Positions 48,901 to 57,568 of a stretch of 64,000 nucleotides of DNA are shown piece after piece. How positions within the stretch are numbered: position 1 is the first letter of the stretch; each line of letters starts with the position of its first letter. Made by a program: the position numbers and the translations under genes. Origin of the DNA: an uncultured Pirellula sp. (GTDB lineage: Bacteria > Planctomycetota > Planctomycetia > Pirellulales > Pirellulaceae). Location of the stretch: positions 124,001-188,000 of the forward strand of contig CAITIE010000098.1 in NCBI GenBank assembly GCA_903892355.1, written 5' to 3'. The notes under the pieces are model-generated. The model worked only from the letters and a program-made list of their open reading frames with translations, was not told the origin of the DNA and ran no database searches.

Positions 48901-49513
48901 TGAACGGCAACTTCATGCTCGTTTCTGGAGGTGTTACCGCTCGCTGAAAAAGTGCGGCGAAGACATGCTTGGGAACGGCTCGTTTGTCTCCCGAGATCGG
49001 CAATCCCCCTTCGGTGACGTGGAACGTTCCTTGGGTGGTCCGTCGATCCGCTTTTGGATTGTGAAGCACCCCGTTGGCGAGTCGGTACGAACTCACCAAC
49101 TCATTTTGAAACGTGTCTTCTCGATCAGGTAAGCTTAGTTCTCGTGCCATCCCGTGATGGCTCAAGACCAGCGTAGATTTTGGAAGTTGCAGTGCTGCGG
49201 AAAGATTCAGGTCGGCAAAATGGTTTCGCAGGAAACTCTCGATGCGAGCGTCGATGGGAGCTTGTAGTTGCGAGAGGAGTCGGTTTTTTTCCTCAAGATT
49301 CGCTAGCAGCCCTTCGGGCAAATCGACCCGCTCCATCGCCTCTTCGTCCACCACCAGGTCGGAGGCCGCCATTTGCATGTAGAGGAATTGACGAAGCAGT
49401 TCATACGACTTGGGATCCCTCGCCGTCTTTCGACTCCAGGACAGGTTGCGTTCCGGGAAATCGATAAGCCATCCGTAATCGACGGAGTTGTCGCCTTGTC
49501 GCGTTGGGTTCAT
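45995..49513 (-). CDS. Candidate PPi-type phosphoenolpyruvate carboxykinase (large PEPCK-like protein)
   Basis: About 1,172 aa from MNPTRQGDNSV. RRTTQGTFHVTEGGLPISGDKRAVPKHVFAALF; VTLIADNYFGYCKKEVKTQISYAANLMGNVEEEHAGGTLAF (compare PEPCK YGGEMKKG...NYLLP); TVSGGGKSEISKSI; length about twice that of ATP/GTP PEPCK. Confidence 0.55.
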   Translation of the reverse strand: MNPTRQGDNSVDYGWLIDFPERNLSWSRKTARDPKSYELLRQFLYMQMAASDLVVDEEAMERVDLPEGLLANLEEKNRLLSQLQAPIDARIESFLRNHFADLNLSAALQLPKSTLVLSHHGMARELSLPDREDTFQNELVSSYRLANGVLHNPKADRRTTQGTFHVTEGGLPISGDKRAVPKHVFAALFQRAVTPPETSMKLPFTKNCVNPASSWVSLLIRPLVRPAVPGYCDYQTMEVRFFAPGGLVSNLDFVESIFGNAGDPLVPEHDAALDSHHWTGHTGCVILAPHLTEATKKELGLPHWDQATERQRRDSMCWREPSEKYNDGVAFKATCRTEEGVIVTLIADNYFGYCKKEVKTQISYAANLMGNVEEEHAGGTLAFITHNLGDDFQWNSRRYNGRTFADLLKDYQAFIDVQPTGFGIDRNFPNLFYVREDARASILERKVTWSVDGVEHSIPLEPDKIYMSPSGYKVRMEKHPCAPSWRLLGTAGDGTVCHKPCTVSGGGKSEISKSIRDYMQGGSIFVADIDTDFDKLDEIFDRCYQDRWRNEAREKPDYSQRESRKVLDPTRSLGSVIKLLTPSREYTEEYNAWLAKIPSHIYAMAFIIKRFYNTEWHGDWRSHFSVDIVNGEPGHELKYENRKLVGMYLRVGLDASGRWRMYKLRQDFAAANKIQLEDDITASIVVPGSALDAPLHRDDQSYKFVANCEYRLFQRPDDAVHRGLDQQTEFDIADVGNFFCNFEPLPKSSVATEIADIIDFEKYTQPMQDRLRSFLQGNEQYVVSSAQPRLVDGKPSKNPRYLQDRPDLADPFDRYVAYRGIQLFRGVSAEAPVPVPVSAILSGRRNNPPDLKSGFRSLAVYNPIHYQELPELLMDYICSLTGKSPSTTGAGSEGALTKGPFNALNMVYDLNAYLVSMILTRLGGFSTAAGHIGPDIEVGHDISMFVPEIWCRLRPEERDPAFLIREGMLEPLQDMTHHGVHVPASRLGYRITSRFVRRFFGRVFDNPLKVFDEKILSPETQDLDSFVDGVLHITEAQQRVAQAYIDDGSISLACPPLQAVLMIMATGEWQGRKADSTEFRSMFTREYLLSSDWYRERLIAKQEIDVQQWRRRCNDLEEYCSIASHQMATQRLGLRDRLDYAKKQLAIVSSTDYLNSLIGTIGADPCIHGSRP

Positions 49514-49972
49514 GGTGAAGCAGGTGCTCAAGAGAAAAATTGTCAGAAGGCAGCATGGAATCGCACAATGAGAGGAGATGCATATGGTAACGAATCGACG
49601 GCCACAAAGCATCCAGACGATCCCTTGGTGTGGCATTGGGTTGTTTGTATCCAAGGATGCTTGACTGCGGGGACAAAAGGAGACAAGAGAGAGGCTCCGC
49701 GGGCCATAGGTATTCTCAAGAAAAGCGTTCGGATGGGTATTCGCAGCTTAGCGCACGAAAAGACGCCATCTTCACAAATCGCCGTTGGAACGAGACACTT
49801 GGTGGAGAGGAATGCAAATGTGAGGAGGGGGTGGCATGTAACCCAAATACCGCTGTCCATTAGAATTTGCTCCCGCGGTTATCGATTGCAATTGGAAATG
49901 TAGGTTTGATCTCGCTGCTTGGCGAAGATTTTTGTTTGTGAAATTTAGAGTAAGAAACGTTTAGGGAAATCC

Positions 49973-51742
49973 ATGGCGCAGAAGCGATTGCGTTCGGAGA
50001 GTTGGTGGAACGACCCATCGAATCCAGGGATGACGGCCTTGTATCTGGAGCGATTCCTGAACTACGGAATGACGGCTGGTGAATTGCAGAGCGGCCGGCC
50101 GATCATCGGCATTGCGCAATCGGCAAACGACTTGGCCCCATGCAATCGAGCGCACTACCAAACGATCACGAGGCTGTGCGATGGAGTTCGGGATGGGGGA
50201 GGGGTGCCGATGGTTTTCCCGATGCACCCTCTTCAGGAATCAGTCCGGCGTCCAACTGCTGCGCTTGACCGCAACCTCGCGTATCTTGCGTTGGTCGAAG
50301 TCCTTCATGGTTATCCGCTCGACGGAGTGATCTTCACCACGGGATGTGATAAGACCACGCCTGCTGCATTGATGGCGGCGGCGACGACGAATTTGCCGTC
50401 GCTGATTTTCAATGGCGGCCCGATGCTTAACAGCTATCTCGATGGAGAACTCGCTGGAGCAGGAACGATTATTTGGGAAGCACGACGTCGATTGAGCGCT
50501 GGGGAGATCGATGAAAAGAAGTTCATGGAATTGTTGGCGGCATCGGCTCCGAGTACCGGTCATTGCAACGTGATGGGGACGGCGCTTTCGATGAATTGTC
50601 TCGCGGAGGTCATCGGCATGGCGTTACCCGGGACGGCTGCAATTCCAGCTCCGTATCGCGAGCGAGCCCAAGCCGCCCATGCAGCTGGCAAGCGGATCGT
50701 CGAAATGGTGCATGAGGATTTGCGTCCCTCTGCCATCATCACCCGCGAATCACTACTCAATGCGATACGCGTGAATACGTGTTTGGGTGGTAGTACCAAT
50801 TGTCCTCCTCATTTGCTGGCCGTTGCAAAGCATGCCCATGTCGAATTGGTCTTGCAGGATTGGGAGGACGCGGGGTACGAATTGCCATTGTTGACGAACT
50901 TGCAGCCAGCGGGTGAACTCCTCGCAGAGGATTTTCATCGCGTCGGTGGGTTGCGTACGGTCCTGCGAGAAATGCTTTCGCACGGTTTGTTGAATGGTGA
51001 GACACTATCGGCCAGCGGACGAACTCTTGCTGAAAATATCGCGGATGCGCCGCTGCCTGATGGTACCGTGATACGCACGGTCGAGAATCCGGTGCGGACT
51101 CAAGCTGGATTCATGGTTCTGTCTGGTAACCTATTTGACGCGGCGCTCGTCAAAACCAGCGTCATCAGTCCTGACTTTCGTTCGAAGTACCTAAGTCGTC
51201 CTGGAAGCGAGAATGCGTTTGAAGGGCGAGCGGTGGTTTTTGAGGGCCCCGAAGATTATCACCATCGAATCAACGATCCGGCACTCGAGATCGATGAGAA
51301 TTCGATCCTAGTCATTCGAGGGTGTGGGACGTTGGGATTTCCTGGGAGCGGCGAAGTGGTGAACATGCAACCGCCTGACCGCTTGCTGAGAGCTGGCATC
51401 AAGGAGTTGCCTACCTTGGGAGACGGACGTCAAAGCGGTACATCGGCGAGTCCGTCGATCTTAAATGCTTCCCCAGAGGCCGTGGCTGGAGGGGGATTGG
51501 GCAAGCTGCGTACGGGGGATCGCATTCGCATCGACCTGAATGCTCGACGGGTGGATGCTTTGGTGCCTGAGGATGAGTGGGGTTCTCGAGCAGAATCAAA
51601 TGCTTTGGCGATTCCAGAGAATGCGACGCCGTGGCAACGCTTATACCGAAACCACGTTGGTCAATTGCATACAGGTGCTTGTTTGGATTTTGCATGCAGT
51701 TTCAAAAAAGTCTGCGAGCAAGTGCCGAGACATAACCATTGA
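49973..51742 (+). CDS. IlvD/Edd family dehydratase (dihydroxy-acid or sugar-acid dehydratase)
   Basis: RPIIGIAQSANDLAPCNRAH, IFTTGCDKTTPAALMAA, GHCNVMGTALSMNCLAEVIGMALPG, CLGGSTN, VVFEGPEDYHHRIND. Confidence 0.9.
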   Translation: MAQKRLRSESWWNDPSNPGMTALYLERFLNYGMTAGELQSGRPIIGIAQSANDLAPCNRAHYQTITRLCDGVRDGGGVPMVFPMHPLQESVRRPTAALDRNLAYLALVEVLHGYPLDGVIFTTGCDKTTPAALMAAATTNLPSLIFNGGPMLNSYLDGELAGAGTIIWEARRRLSAGEIDEKKFMELLAASAPSTGHCNVMGTALSMNCLAEVIGMALPGTAAIPAPYRERAQAAHAAGKRIVEMVHEDLRPSAIITRESLLNAIRVNTCLGGSTNCPPHLLAVAKHAHVELVLQDWEDAGYELPLLTNLQPAGELLAEDFHRVGGLRTVLREMLSHGLLNGETLSASGRTLAENIADAPLPDGTVIRTVENPVRTQAGFMVLSGNLFDAALVKTSVISPDFRSKYLSRPGSENAFEGRAVVFEGPEDYHHRINDPALEIDENSILVIRGCGTLGFPGSGEVVNMQPPDRLLRAGIKELPTLGDGRQSGTSASPSILNASPEAVAGGGLGKLRTGDRIRIDLNARRVDALVPEDEWGSRAESNALAIPENATPWQRLYRNHVGQLHTGACLDFACSFKKVCEQVPRHNH

Positions 51743-51798
51743 TGGTCCACCGGAACCAACGAGAAACAACTTACGCGAGGTTTGAAGCGTAGGGCAAA

Positions 51799-52620
51799 CT
51801 AAGGTTCACGGAGGTGCTTCTTCAGGATATCAGCCCATACGCGATATCCATCTTGGTTGAGATGAAGCTGGTCCGATTTAAAGTATCCCTCGATGGGGTG
51901 TCCATCCGCGTCAAGGAACGAGTTTGCCGTCGGGATGAAGTGGACCTGCGATTTCTCGGATGCGATTTGCTCGAGTTGCTGGTTGACTAATTGGATTTTG
52001 TCCCAAAGCTTGAATCGGGACGGTGTCGGTGTTACCGCGATCAAATAAACGCTGGCCCTCGGTTGCTCCTTGAGAATCGACCCAACCACGATTCGGGCCA
52101 ATTTGCCGACGGTCTCTGGAGTCACATCGAGGTCTTTGCCGACGATATCATTGCCAATGAAAACCATCGCTTTGCTGAAGGCGAGGTTGTGGATGAGTTT
52201 CGGGGTATAGATTGCCAAATCGCGGTAACGCGCACTTCCGTAAGCGCGGCGAACCATGCGGTAGGGGGCCATGTCGCTATCGATGGTATCCCAGATCCGA
52301 AAACTCGAACTCCCAAGACAGACGATAGCAGCGTCGGAACCGTCAGTTTCGTTGGTTGCGGAGAGCTTTTCGACATCCTTCTCCCATTCCTTGGCTGCTT
52401 TTCGGAAGGGTTCTAGGAACGATTGGGTACCTGGGTCCATGATCCCAAATAGGGGAGTTTCGTCCTGGATTTCAATCGTTTCGTGGGTCCAAGCGATGGA
52501 GAATGAAACGATCCATGACGCTAAAAGGACAGGCCAAAGGAAAGATCGCTCGCGATACACGTGGTCTCCTAGAGCAGTAACTACTTCTGGTGAACCGGTC
52601 TCCGAGGCGTGTGGCAGCAT
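51799..52620 (-). CDS. SGNH/GDSL-family hydrolase
   Basis: AAIVCLGSSSFRIWDTIDSDMAPYRMVRRAYGSARYRDL, MVFIGNDIVGKD, C-terminal KSDQLHLNQDGYRVWADILKK. Confidence 0.8.
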   Translation of the reverse strand: MLPHASETGSPEVVTALGDHVYRERSFLWPVLLASWIVSFSIAWTHETIEIQDETPLFGIMDPGTQSFLEPFRKAAKEWEKDVEKLSATNETDGSDAAIVCLGSSSFRIWDTIDSDMAPYRMVRRAYGSARYRDLAIYTPKLIHNLAFSKAMVFIGNDIVGKDLDVTPETVGKLARIVVGSILKEQPRASVYLIAVTPTPSRFKLWDKIQLVNQQLEQIASEKSQVHFIPTANSFLDADGHPIEGYFKSDQLHLNQDGYRVWADILKKHLREP

Positions 52621-52634
52621 GGATCCCCCTCGTA

Positions 52635-53525
52635 TCAGCGTAGGAAGAGGAGGATCAAGGCCCCCACGATGATGCGATAGATCGCAAACGGGAGAAACCC
52701 GTGCTTGCGAACCCAATTCATAAACCACGCGATTACGGCTAATGCTACGACGAAACTGGCTCCGAAACCGATCGCAAGCGTTACCCATTGCGATCCTTCG
52801 ATAGCGACTGGTTCTTTGATGATAAACTGAAGGAGTTTAAATCCTGCAGCCGCGAACATCACGGGAATAGACAGGAAAAAGCTAAATTCCAACGCGGCGA
52901 CTCGAGATAGGCCCATGACTTGACCACCTGCGATGGTGGCCATCGATCGGCTGGTGCCTGGAAAGGCGGCGGCCAGGATTTGTGCGGAACCGATCGCGAT
53001 CGCTTGCTTCAATGACATACTCTCCATGGTCGACGTGGACGCCTTGGCAGAGAACGCTCGGTCGATGAGCACCATGGCGAAACCACCGACGATCATAGCG
53101 ATGGCAATTACGGTAGGGCTTTCGAGATTCTTGTCGCTCCACTTATTGATCAGCAAGCATGGGATCGCGGTGACGATAAAGCTGATCAGGACGAGCATGA
53201 ACGGGTGTGCCATCCAATGCTTCGAGGGCGATTTCGTAGTGTCGTTAGCAGTGTCGATGTCCGTTGGATCTTGGTTGGTCGAAGAGCCTCGTAGGGAGTT
53301 CCAAAATGAGTGCGCGAACTCCAACAAGCGTTGTCGGAAATAGACCACGACGGCGAGGATCGCACCGAGTTGGATGACGACCGTGAACATTTTCCAAAAC
53401 GGGCTCGTCAGGTCGGTACCCAAGAGCTTTTGGCAAATCACGATGTGCGCCGTCGAACTGACCGGAAGGAACTCGGTGAGCCCTTCGACGATACCGGCGA
53501 TCAAAGCGACGAGGTAATCCGACAT
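52635..53525 (-). CDS. uppP: Undecaprenyl-diphosphatase UppP (BacA)
   Basis: LIAGIVEGLTEFLPVSSTAHIVICQKLLG; IGSAQILAAAFPGTSRSMATIAGGQVMGLSR. Confidence 0.95.
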   Translation of the reverse strand: MSDYLVALIAGIVEGLTEFLPVSSTAHIVICQKLLGTDLTSPFWKMFTVVIQLGAILAVVVYFRQRLLEFAHSFWNSLRGSSTNQDPTDIDTANDTTKSPSKHWMAHPFMLVLISFIVTAIPCLLINKWSDKNLESPTVIAIAMIVGGFAMVLIDRAFSAKASTSTMESMSLKQAIAIGSAQILAAAFPGTSRSMATIAGGQVMGLSRVAALEFSFFLSIPVMFAAAGFKLLQFIIKEPVAIEGSQWVTLAIGFGASFVVALAVIAWFMNWVRKHGFLPFAIYRIIVGALILLFLR

Positions 53526-53585
53526 GATTTGGGTAATGGATCGAGAGTGCTTTTGTGGGGGAATCCGGGCGATTCCAAATAAAAA

Positions 53586-53614
53586 CCCGGGTTGGCGGAA
53601 ACCGCCAACCCGGG
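53586..53614 (-). terminator. Intrinsic terminator (minus strand) upstream of uppP
   Basis: Perfect 13-bp stem cccgggttggcgg (53586-53598) / ccgccaacccggg (53602-53614), 3-nt loop; followed on the minus strand by TTTTTATTT. Confidence 0.85.
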
Positions 53615-53618
53615 CTCG

Positions 53619-53876
53619 TTACTCTTCATAGTAGCTTGCAACTCGTGCGCATGTCCTAGGAAATCCCAGGATACGCCGAACTACAAGTCGGGGTCGAGGC
53701 TGCATGTCATGGGCAGCCCGCCGGCATGCCTAAGACGCCCCACCCCTTTGGCTAGTAGAACACGGATTCACTAAATCACCTCCTTTCGAAACGAGCCAGA
53801 CCGCCCTATTCGCCAGTTGCCTAGATACGGAATAATGCGGTACGGATACGCACGCTGCGATGCGTTTCGCAGCACC
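53619..53876 (-). ncRNA. Candidate short transcript / leader with strong SD and small ORF (GTG at 53771)
   Basis: Minus-strand promoter-like elements at 53883-53912, hairpin at 53854-53873, GAAAGGAGGTGA ttta GTG, 13-codon ORF then UAG with frame open to a TAA at 53619-53621 just before the terminator. Confidence 0.45.
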
Positions 53877-53882
53877 GATTGC

Positions 53883-53912
53883 ATTCTAGCTCGCGCGGGA
53901 AAGCGAAATCAA
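53883..53912 (-). promoter_or_regulatory. Candidate sigma70-type promoter
   Basis: Minus strand TTGATT (53912-53907), 18-nt spacer, TAGAAT (53888-53883). Confidence 0.45.
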
Positions 53913-54116
53913 TCACGGGTTGGAGAGAACCCGCGGAATTACCGTTCAAATACCCGAGAAACTCGGGAAATAGCGAGTGATCCGTGCCCCAGAAACTTCC
54001 TTTGAAAATCAAGTCTGGCTGGACATATCCCCGCTGGGAAGGGGATGAGAGGTGCTGAGGCGCTGTCGTCACGGGGCGTAAATTGCGGGATTTATCGGTC
54101 GCTGCAGCGGGAGCGA

Positions 54117-56663
54117 TTACTCCGGTAAAGCCAGCAATCGGGTTGCTTCTTCGTGCAAGAAACCGACGTCCATGAAGGGCTCGTAGCCGATGTCTTGCCA
54201 GCGGATACGTCCTTTCCCATCGACCAGGATTGTTCCGTGAAGCGGTTGGCCTTCGAAATCATCGAAGCAACGAAAGGACTTGAACACGTCGAGATCTGGG
54301 TTTGGAGCCAGCGTCAAATTCATTTGTCCGTCGTAGCGTTTGAGGGCTTCGGCAAGAGAGTTTGCGTTTTCCGTGCTTATGCCGACGATTTCGATTCCTG
54401 CCTGTCGGAACTTATCGGTGGCAGGAGAAAAGTCACGGAGTTGTTCGGCGCAATGGAGGCATCCGAATCCGAGGTAAAGGATCAGGATGTATGGTTTTCC
54501 TTCGAGCGACTGCGACGAGCGATCTCCGCCCGGCTGTGTGCTTGGTTGTGCAGTGACATGCCAGCGTGGAGCATTGGCAGGGGACCATCGCATGGGTCCT
54601 AATGTGTCCAGCGGTGGACGATCTCCGAGATCATTTGGCGGAGAGGGGCGAGTTCGCCACGTTTTATCCGGGACCAAGGGAGAAGCTATCGGTTGAACAC
54701 GCTCTATGAGGGTTTCATCGGGATCGCTAGCCCATGCTAAATCGAAGCAGCGTTCGGCGGCTTTTTTCCGAAGTTCCTCCCATTGGTTGAGAGACTTGGA
54801 ATCGGGTTGGCGTGTGATGGCTTCGTTGGTGATCCATGCGAGTATCGCCGCGGGCAGAATTTGCCCAGAAGTCCCATCGAACGACTGTTGGGATTGTTGG
54901 ATGGCCGTGTTGTAATCTCCTGCTTTGCAGCACCATTCCATCCGAAGGTGGGAATCTACCCAACTGCGAGTATGATTTGAGAGTCGAAGGGCTGTCCGGA
55001 AATCCCCGCGAGCGGCAGCGAGGTGTGCATCGAGAGCCGAGAGCGCAACCCCGAGTCGATGATGCCGATACTTGAGCTCGTGGATTTTGCGTTCGCGTTC
55101 TTGGACTTCGTGGCTTTCCGATTTCCATTTTTCTTGATCGAAATCCCGAGGGATGGAATCCACGAGGGACGATTCACTTTCCGACCCGTAGAGCGAATCG
55201 GGCACAGGGGCTGGATCATTCAAGGTTGGAGGCAGAATCTTTGCGGTGGATGTGTCTGGCGGTGAAATCGCCGTCCATTCACTGCGCAATCGTCTGCGGG
55301 TTTCGACAAGTGTCGTCCTCAGCGCATTGGCTTCATCCATTTTTCCAAGTTCCGCGAGCGCGATCCCTTGGAGTCCCCGCGATTCTTCATGTTCCAGCGT
55401 GTTTTCGGCCCCGTCGAGGTATCGGGATTTTGCGAGGTCGAGCATTTTTTCCCAACGGCGATACGAGCGAATGGATTGCAATAATCGTTGCCTGCCGAGA
55501 TTTGCACTGCCGTTACCATCAGGTGCGTTGTATTTGGGATGGCGAGGAAGTTCGATCATGTTTTTCGAGAGTTCGATAGCTCGCGACACGGCTCCGAGAT
55601 TCAACCAATTTCGGATAAGCCACTCATTATTGTGGGCATAGTTGTGGATTTGATCAGGCATGACCCGATCTCGCATCATGTGTGCATGATCAACGCGCGC
55701 GGATGCTTCTTGTTGCCATGCAGCATCAACGTAGCGGTTCAACCGAGAGTACGTATGGCCCGGCATATGCCACATATGCGCGATGCCTGGGGCGCTAGGA
55801 CCACACTCTGCAGCGGCGGAGATGGCTAGATCCTCTTTGCGGTAGTCCCAAAGATGGATTCGGAAGTGTTGAGCGGGATGGTGAGGGTTCGCGCGAAAGA
55901 TTTCGGATAGAAGCGCATCGATGGCAAGGTGGCTTTGGATCTCGATTCCTTGGCTTTGATTTTGCCAGTATTGCAATACCAGCATCGCTTTGACTTCGAC
56001 ATCGTTGGGATAATCCACAGCGATGTCTTCGAGCTCCTTTGCGTAATCCTTCAATCGCTGTTTCCGTCGGTCTCGAATTTCATCGGTGATGGGTGGAGAC
56101 TTCGACTTCTTTTTGTGTTTTTTCGATGTTGCATCTGCACTAGTCGCAGCTTGGTCAGCAGTGCTAGCTGCTTGTTCACTAGCGGCATCTTTTGGTGGAG
56201 TTGGCCAATCCTTGACACGTTTGCTCCATGCTTCGATCAAACGGCGTTCGATTTTATTGGTGGATTCGATCCTTCGCATCGCTTGCTCGATGAAGCCGGC
56301 TGAACGTTCGGGATTTTCGACATTCGCCCGCGCGATGCCCCAATAATGAATGGCGCAGTCCGGGTCGATTGCGGCGGCTTGCCTGAACGATCGTTCGGCC
56401 TCGAAGTACCAGAATCCATGCAATTGTGAGAGGCCTTGGTCCAGGAATCGTTGGGCCATAGGGCTCGGTGTTGAGGATTGCCAGTGGACATTGCCCATGC
56501 CTTGCATCAAGTAAGCGGCTTGGCGTGGGCCTTCATTGAAGGCTTCTGCATGGAAGGAGTGACCGGGTTGGGCACTGGCAGAATCTGGCGTTTGCGGCAA
56601 TGCAGTTGCCGCATGGCAAAGCACGAGCGCGATGGAGCTTAACGAACGTTTCAAAATGTGCAT
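54117..56663 (-). CDS. TPR-containing protein with C-terminal redoxin/AhpC-like thioredoxin domain
   Basis: Signal peptide MHILKRSLSSIALVLCHAATALPQ; TPR-like helices; C-terminal KPYILILYLGFGCLHCAEQLRDFSPATDKFRQAGIEIVGIS ... ILVDGKGRIRWQDIG. Confidence 0.75.
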   Translation of the reverse strand: MHILKRSLSSIALVLCHAATALPQTPDSASAQPGHSFHAEAFNEGPRQAAYLMQGMGNVHWQSSTPSPMAQRFLDQGLSQLHGFWYFEAERSFRQAAAIDPDCAIHYWGIARANVENPERSAGFIEQAMRRIESTNKIERRLIEAWSKRVKDWPTPPKDAASEQAASTADQAATSADATSKKHKKKSKSPPITDEIRDRRKQRLKDYAKELEDIAVDYPNDVEVKAMLVLQYWQNQSQGIEIQSHLAIDALLSEIFRANPHHPAQHFRIHLWDYRKEDLAISAAAECGPSAPGIAHMWHMPGHTYSRLNRYVDAAWQQEASARVDHAHMMRDRVMPDQIHNYAHNNEWLIRNWLNLGAVSRAIELSKNMIELPRHPKYNAPDGNGSANLGRQRLLQSIRSYRRWEKMLDLAKSRYLDGAENTLEHEESRGLQGIALAELGKMDEANALRTTLVETRRRLRSEWTAISPPDTSTAKILPPTLNDPAPVPDSLYGSESESSLVDSIPRDFDQEKWKSESHEVQERERKIHELKYRHHRLGVALSALDAHLAAARGDFRTALRLSNHTRSWVDSHLRMEWCCKAGDYNTAIQQSQQSFDGTSGQILPAAILAWITNEAITRQPDSKSLNQWEELRKKAAERCFDLAWASDPDETLIERVQPIASPLVPDKTWRTRPSPPNDLGDRPPLDTLGPMRWSPANAPRWHVTAQPSTQPGGDRSSQSLEGKPYILILYLGFGCLHCAEQLRDFSPATDKFRQAGIEIVGISTENANSLAEALKRYDGQMNLTLAPNPDLDVFKSFRCFDDFEGQPLHGTILVDGKGRIRWQDIGYEPFMDVGFLHEEATRLLALPE

Positions 56664-56720
56664 CGTAGTTTTGCAATAGGTGGGCTGCAGAGCATGGCAT
56701 CGAGTTTGAGTCGATGGGGC

Positions 56721-56792
56721 GGGGCGGGACAGTGTGGCGGGGCGGGACAGTGTGGCGGGGCGGGACAGTGTGGCGGGGCGGGACAGTGTGGC
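56721..56792. repeat. Four perfect 18-bp tandem repeats, intergenic
   Basis: ggggcgggacagtgtggc x4 between the ABC ATPase stop and the TPR gene start. Confidence 0.95.
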
Positions 56793-56800
56793 GGCGCGGG

Positions 56801-57553
56801 TCACAGTTCGGATGATGCTCGCAGCGCGGTCGCGGCAGCTTCGTGATCTGTGGTATCGGCAATGATTTTTCCATCGCGAAGGACGATATTCCGGCGAGCA
56901 TTGCGGGCGACACCGAGGTCGTGGGTGACCAGAATGACAGTCAAATTCTTTTTCTCATTAAGTTGTCGGAACAATTCGATCACTTCACGGCTTGTGCGTG
57001 AGTCTAGATTTCCGGTAGGTTCGTCACCCATCAAGATGGATGGATCGGTGGCCAATGCTCGCGCGATCGCCACACGTTGTTGCTGACCGCCCGAAAGCTG
57101 TCCGGGATGGTGATCGAGGCGTTCACCGAGACCGACGAGCGAAAGGAGTTCTTTGGCCCGATCGTGTCTCGCGCGATTGCTCATCGTTTTCCCGTAGAGC
57201 ATTGGGAGTTCTACATTCTCTAGGGCCGAGGTCCGCGCTAGTAGATTGAAGTTTTGGAAGACGAATCCGATTTGAGCATTGCGGATACGCGCTCGTTGGT
57301 CGGCAGACATGTCGACGACTTCGATGCCGTCGAGTAGATAGCTACCGTGGGTTGGTCGGTCTAGGCAGCCGAGGGTGTTCATCAGTGTTGATTTTCCCGA
57401 CCCGCTGGGGCCGATCAACGCTGCATACTCGCCTCGGTTCATGACGAGATCCACTCCATCGAGAGCGCGAACCTCGACTTCATCAAGCTTGTAGACTTTC
57501 GCGATTTCGCGAAGTTCAATCAATGGTTTGGTGGTTGGAGCGGCTGGGTCCAT
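56801..57553 (-). CDS. ABC transporter ATP-binding protein (MacB/LolD-type)
   Basis: GPSGSGKSTLMNTLGCLDRPTHGSYLLDG, SGGQQQRVAIARALATDPSILMGDEPTGNLDS. Confidence 0.93.
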   Translation of the reverse strand: MDPAAPTTKPLIELREIAKVYKLDEVEVRALDGVDLVMNRGEYAALIGPSGSGKSTLMNTLGCLDRPTHGSYLLDGIEVVDMSADQRARIRNAQIGFVFQNFNLLARTSALENVELPMLYGKTMSNRARHDRAKELLSLVGLGERLDHHPGQLSGGQQQRVAIARALATDPSILMGDEPTGNLDSRTSREVIELFRQLNEKKNLTVILVTHDLGVARNARRNIVLRDGKIIADTTDHEAAATALRASSEL

Positions 57554-57568
57554 GGGGAGTATCGGAGT

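Noticed and set aside
53619-53771. UAG in the small ORF as pyrrolysine or selenocysteine recoding
   Set aside because: Pyrrolysine machinery is not expected in this lineage and selenocysteine uses UGA; simple termination or a short leader peptide is more parsimonious without data.
53776-53788. tcacctcctttcg on the plus strand resembles the 3' end of 16S rRNA
   Set aside because: No 16S helices upstream; it is better read as a strong Shine-Dalgarno (GAAAGGAGGTGA) on the minus strand.
56663-56804. N-terminal extension MTRAATLSRPATLSRPATLSRPATLSRPA of the TPR protein
   Set aside because: Produced by the 18-bp DNA repeat; a proper signal peptide starts at the internal ATG (56663).
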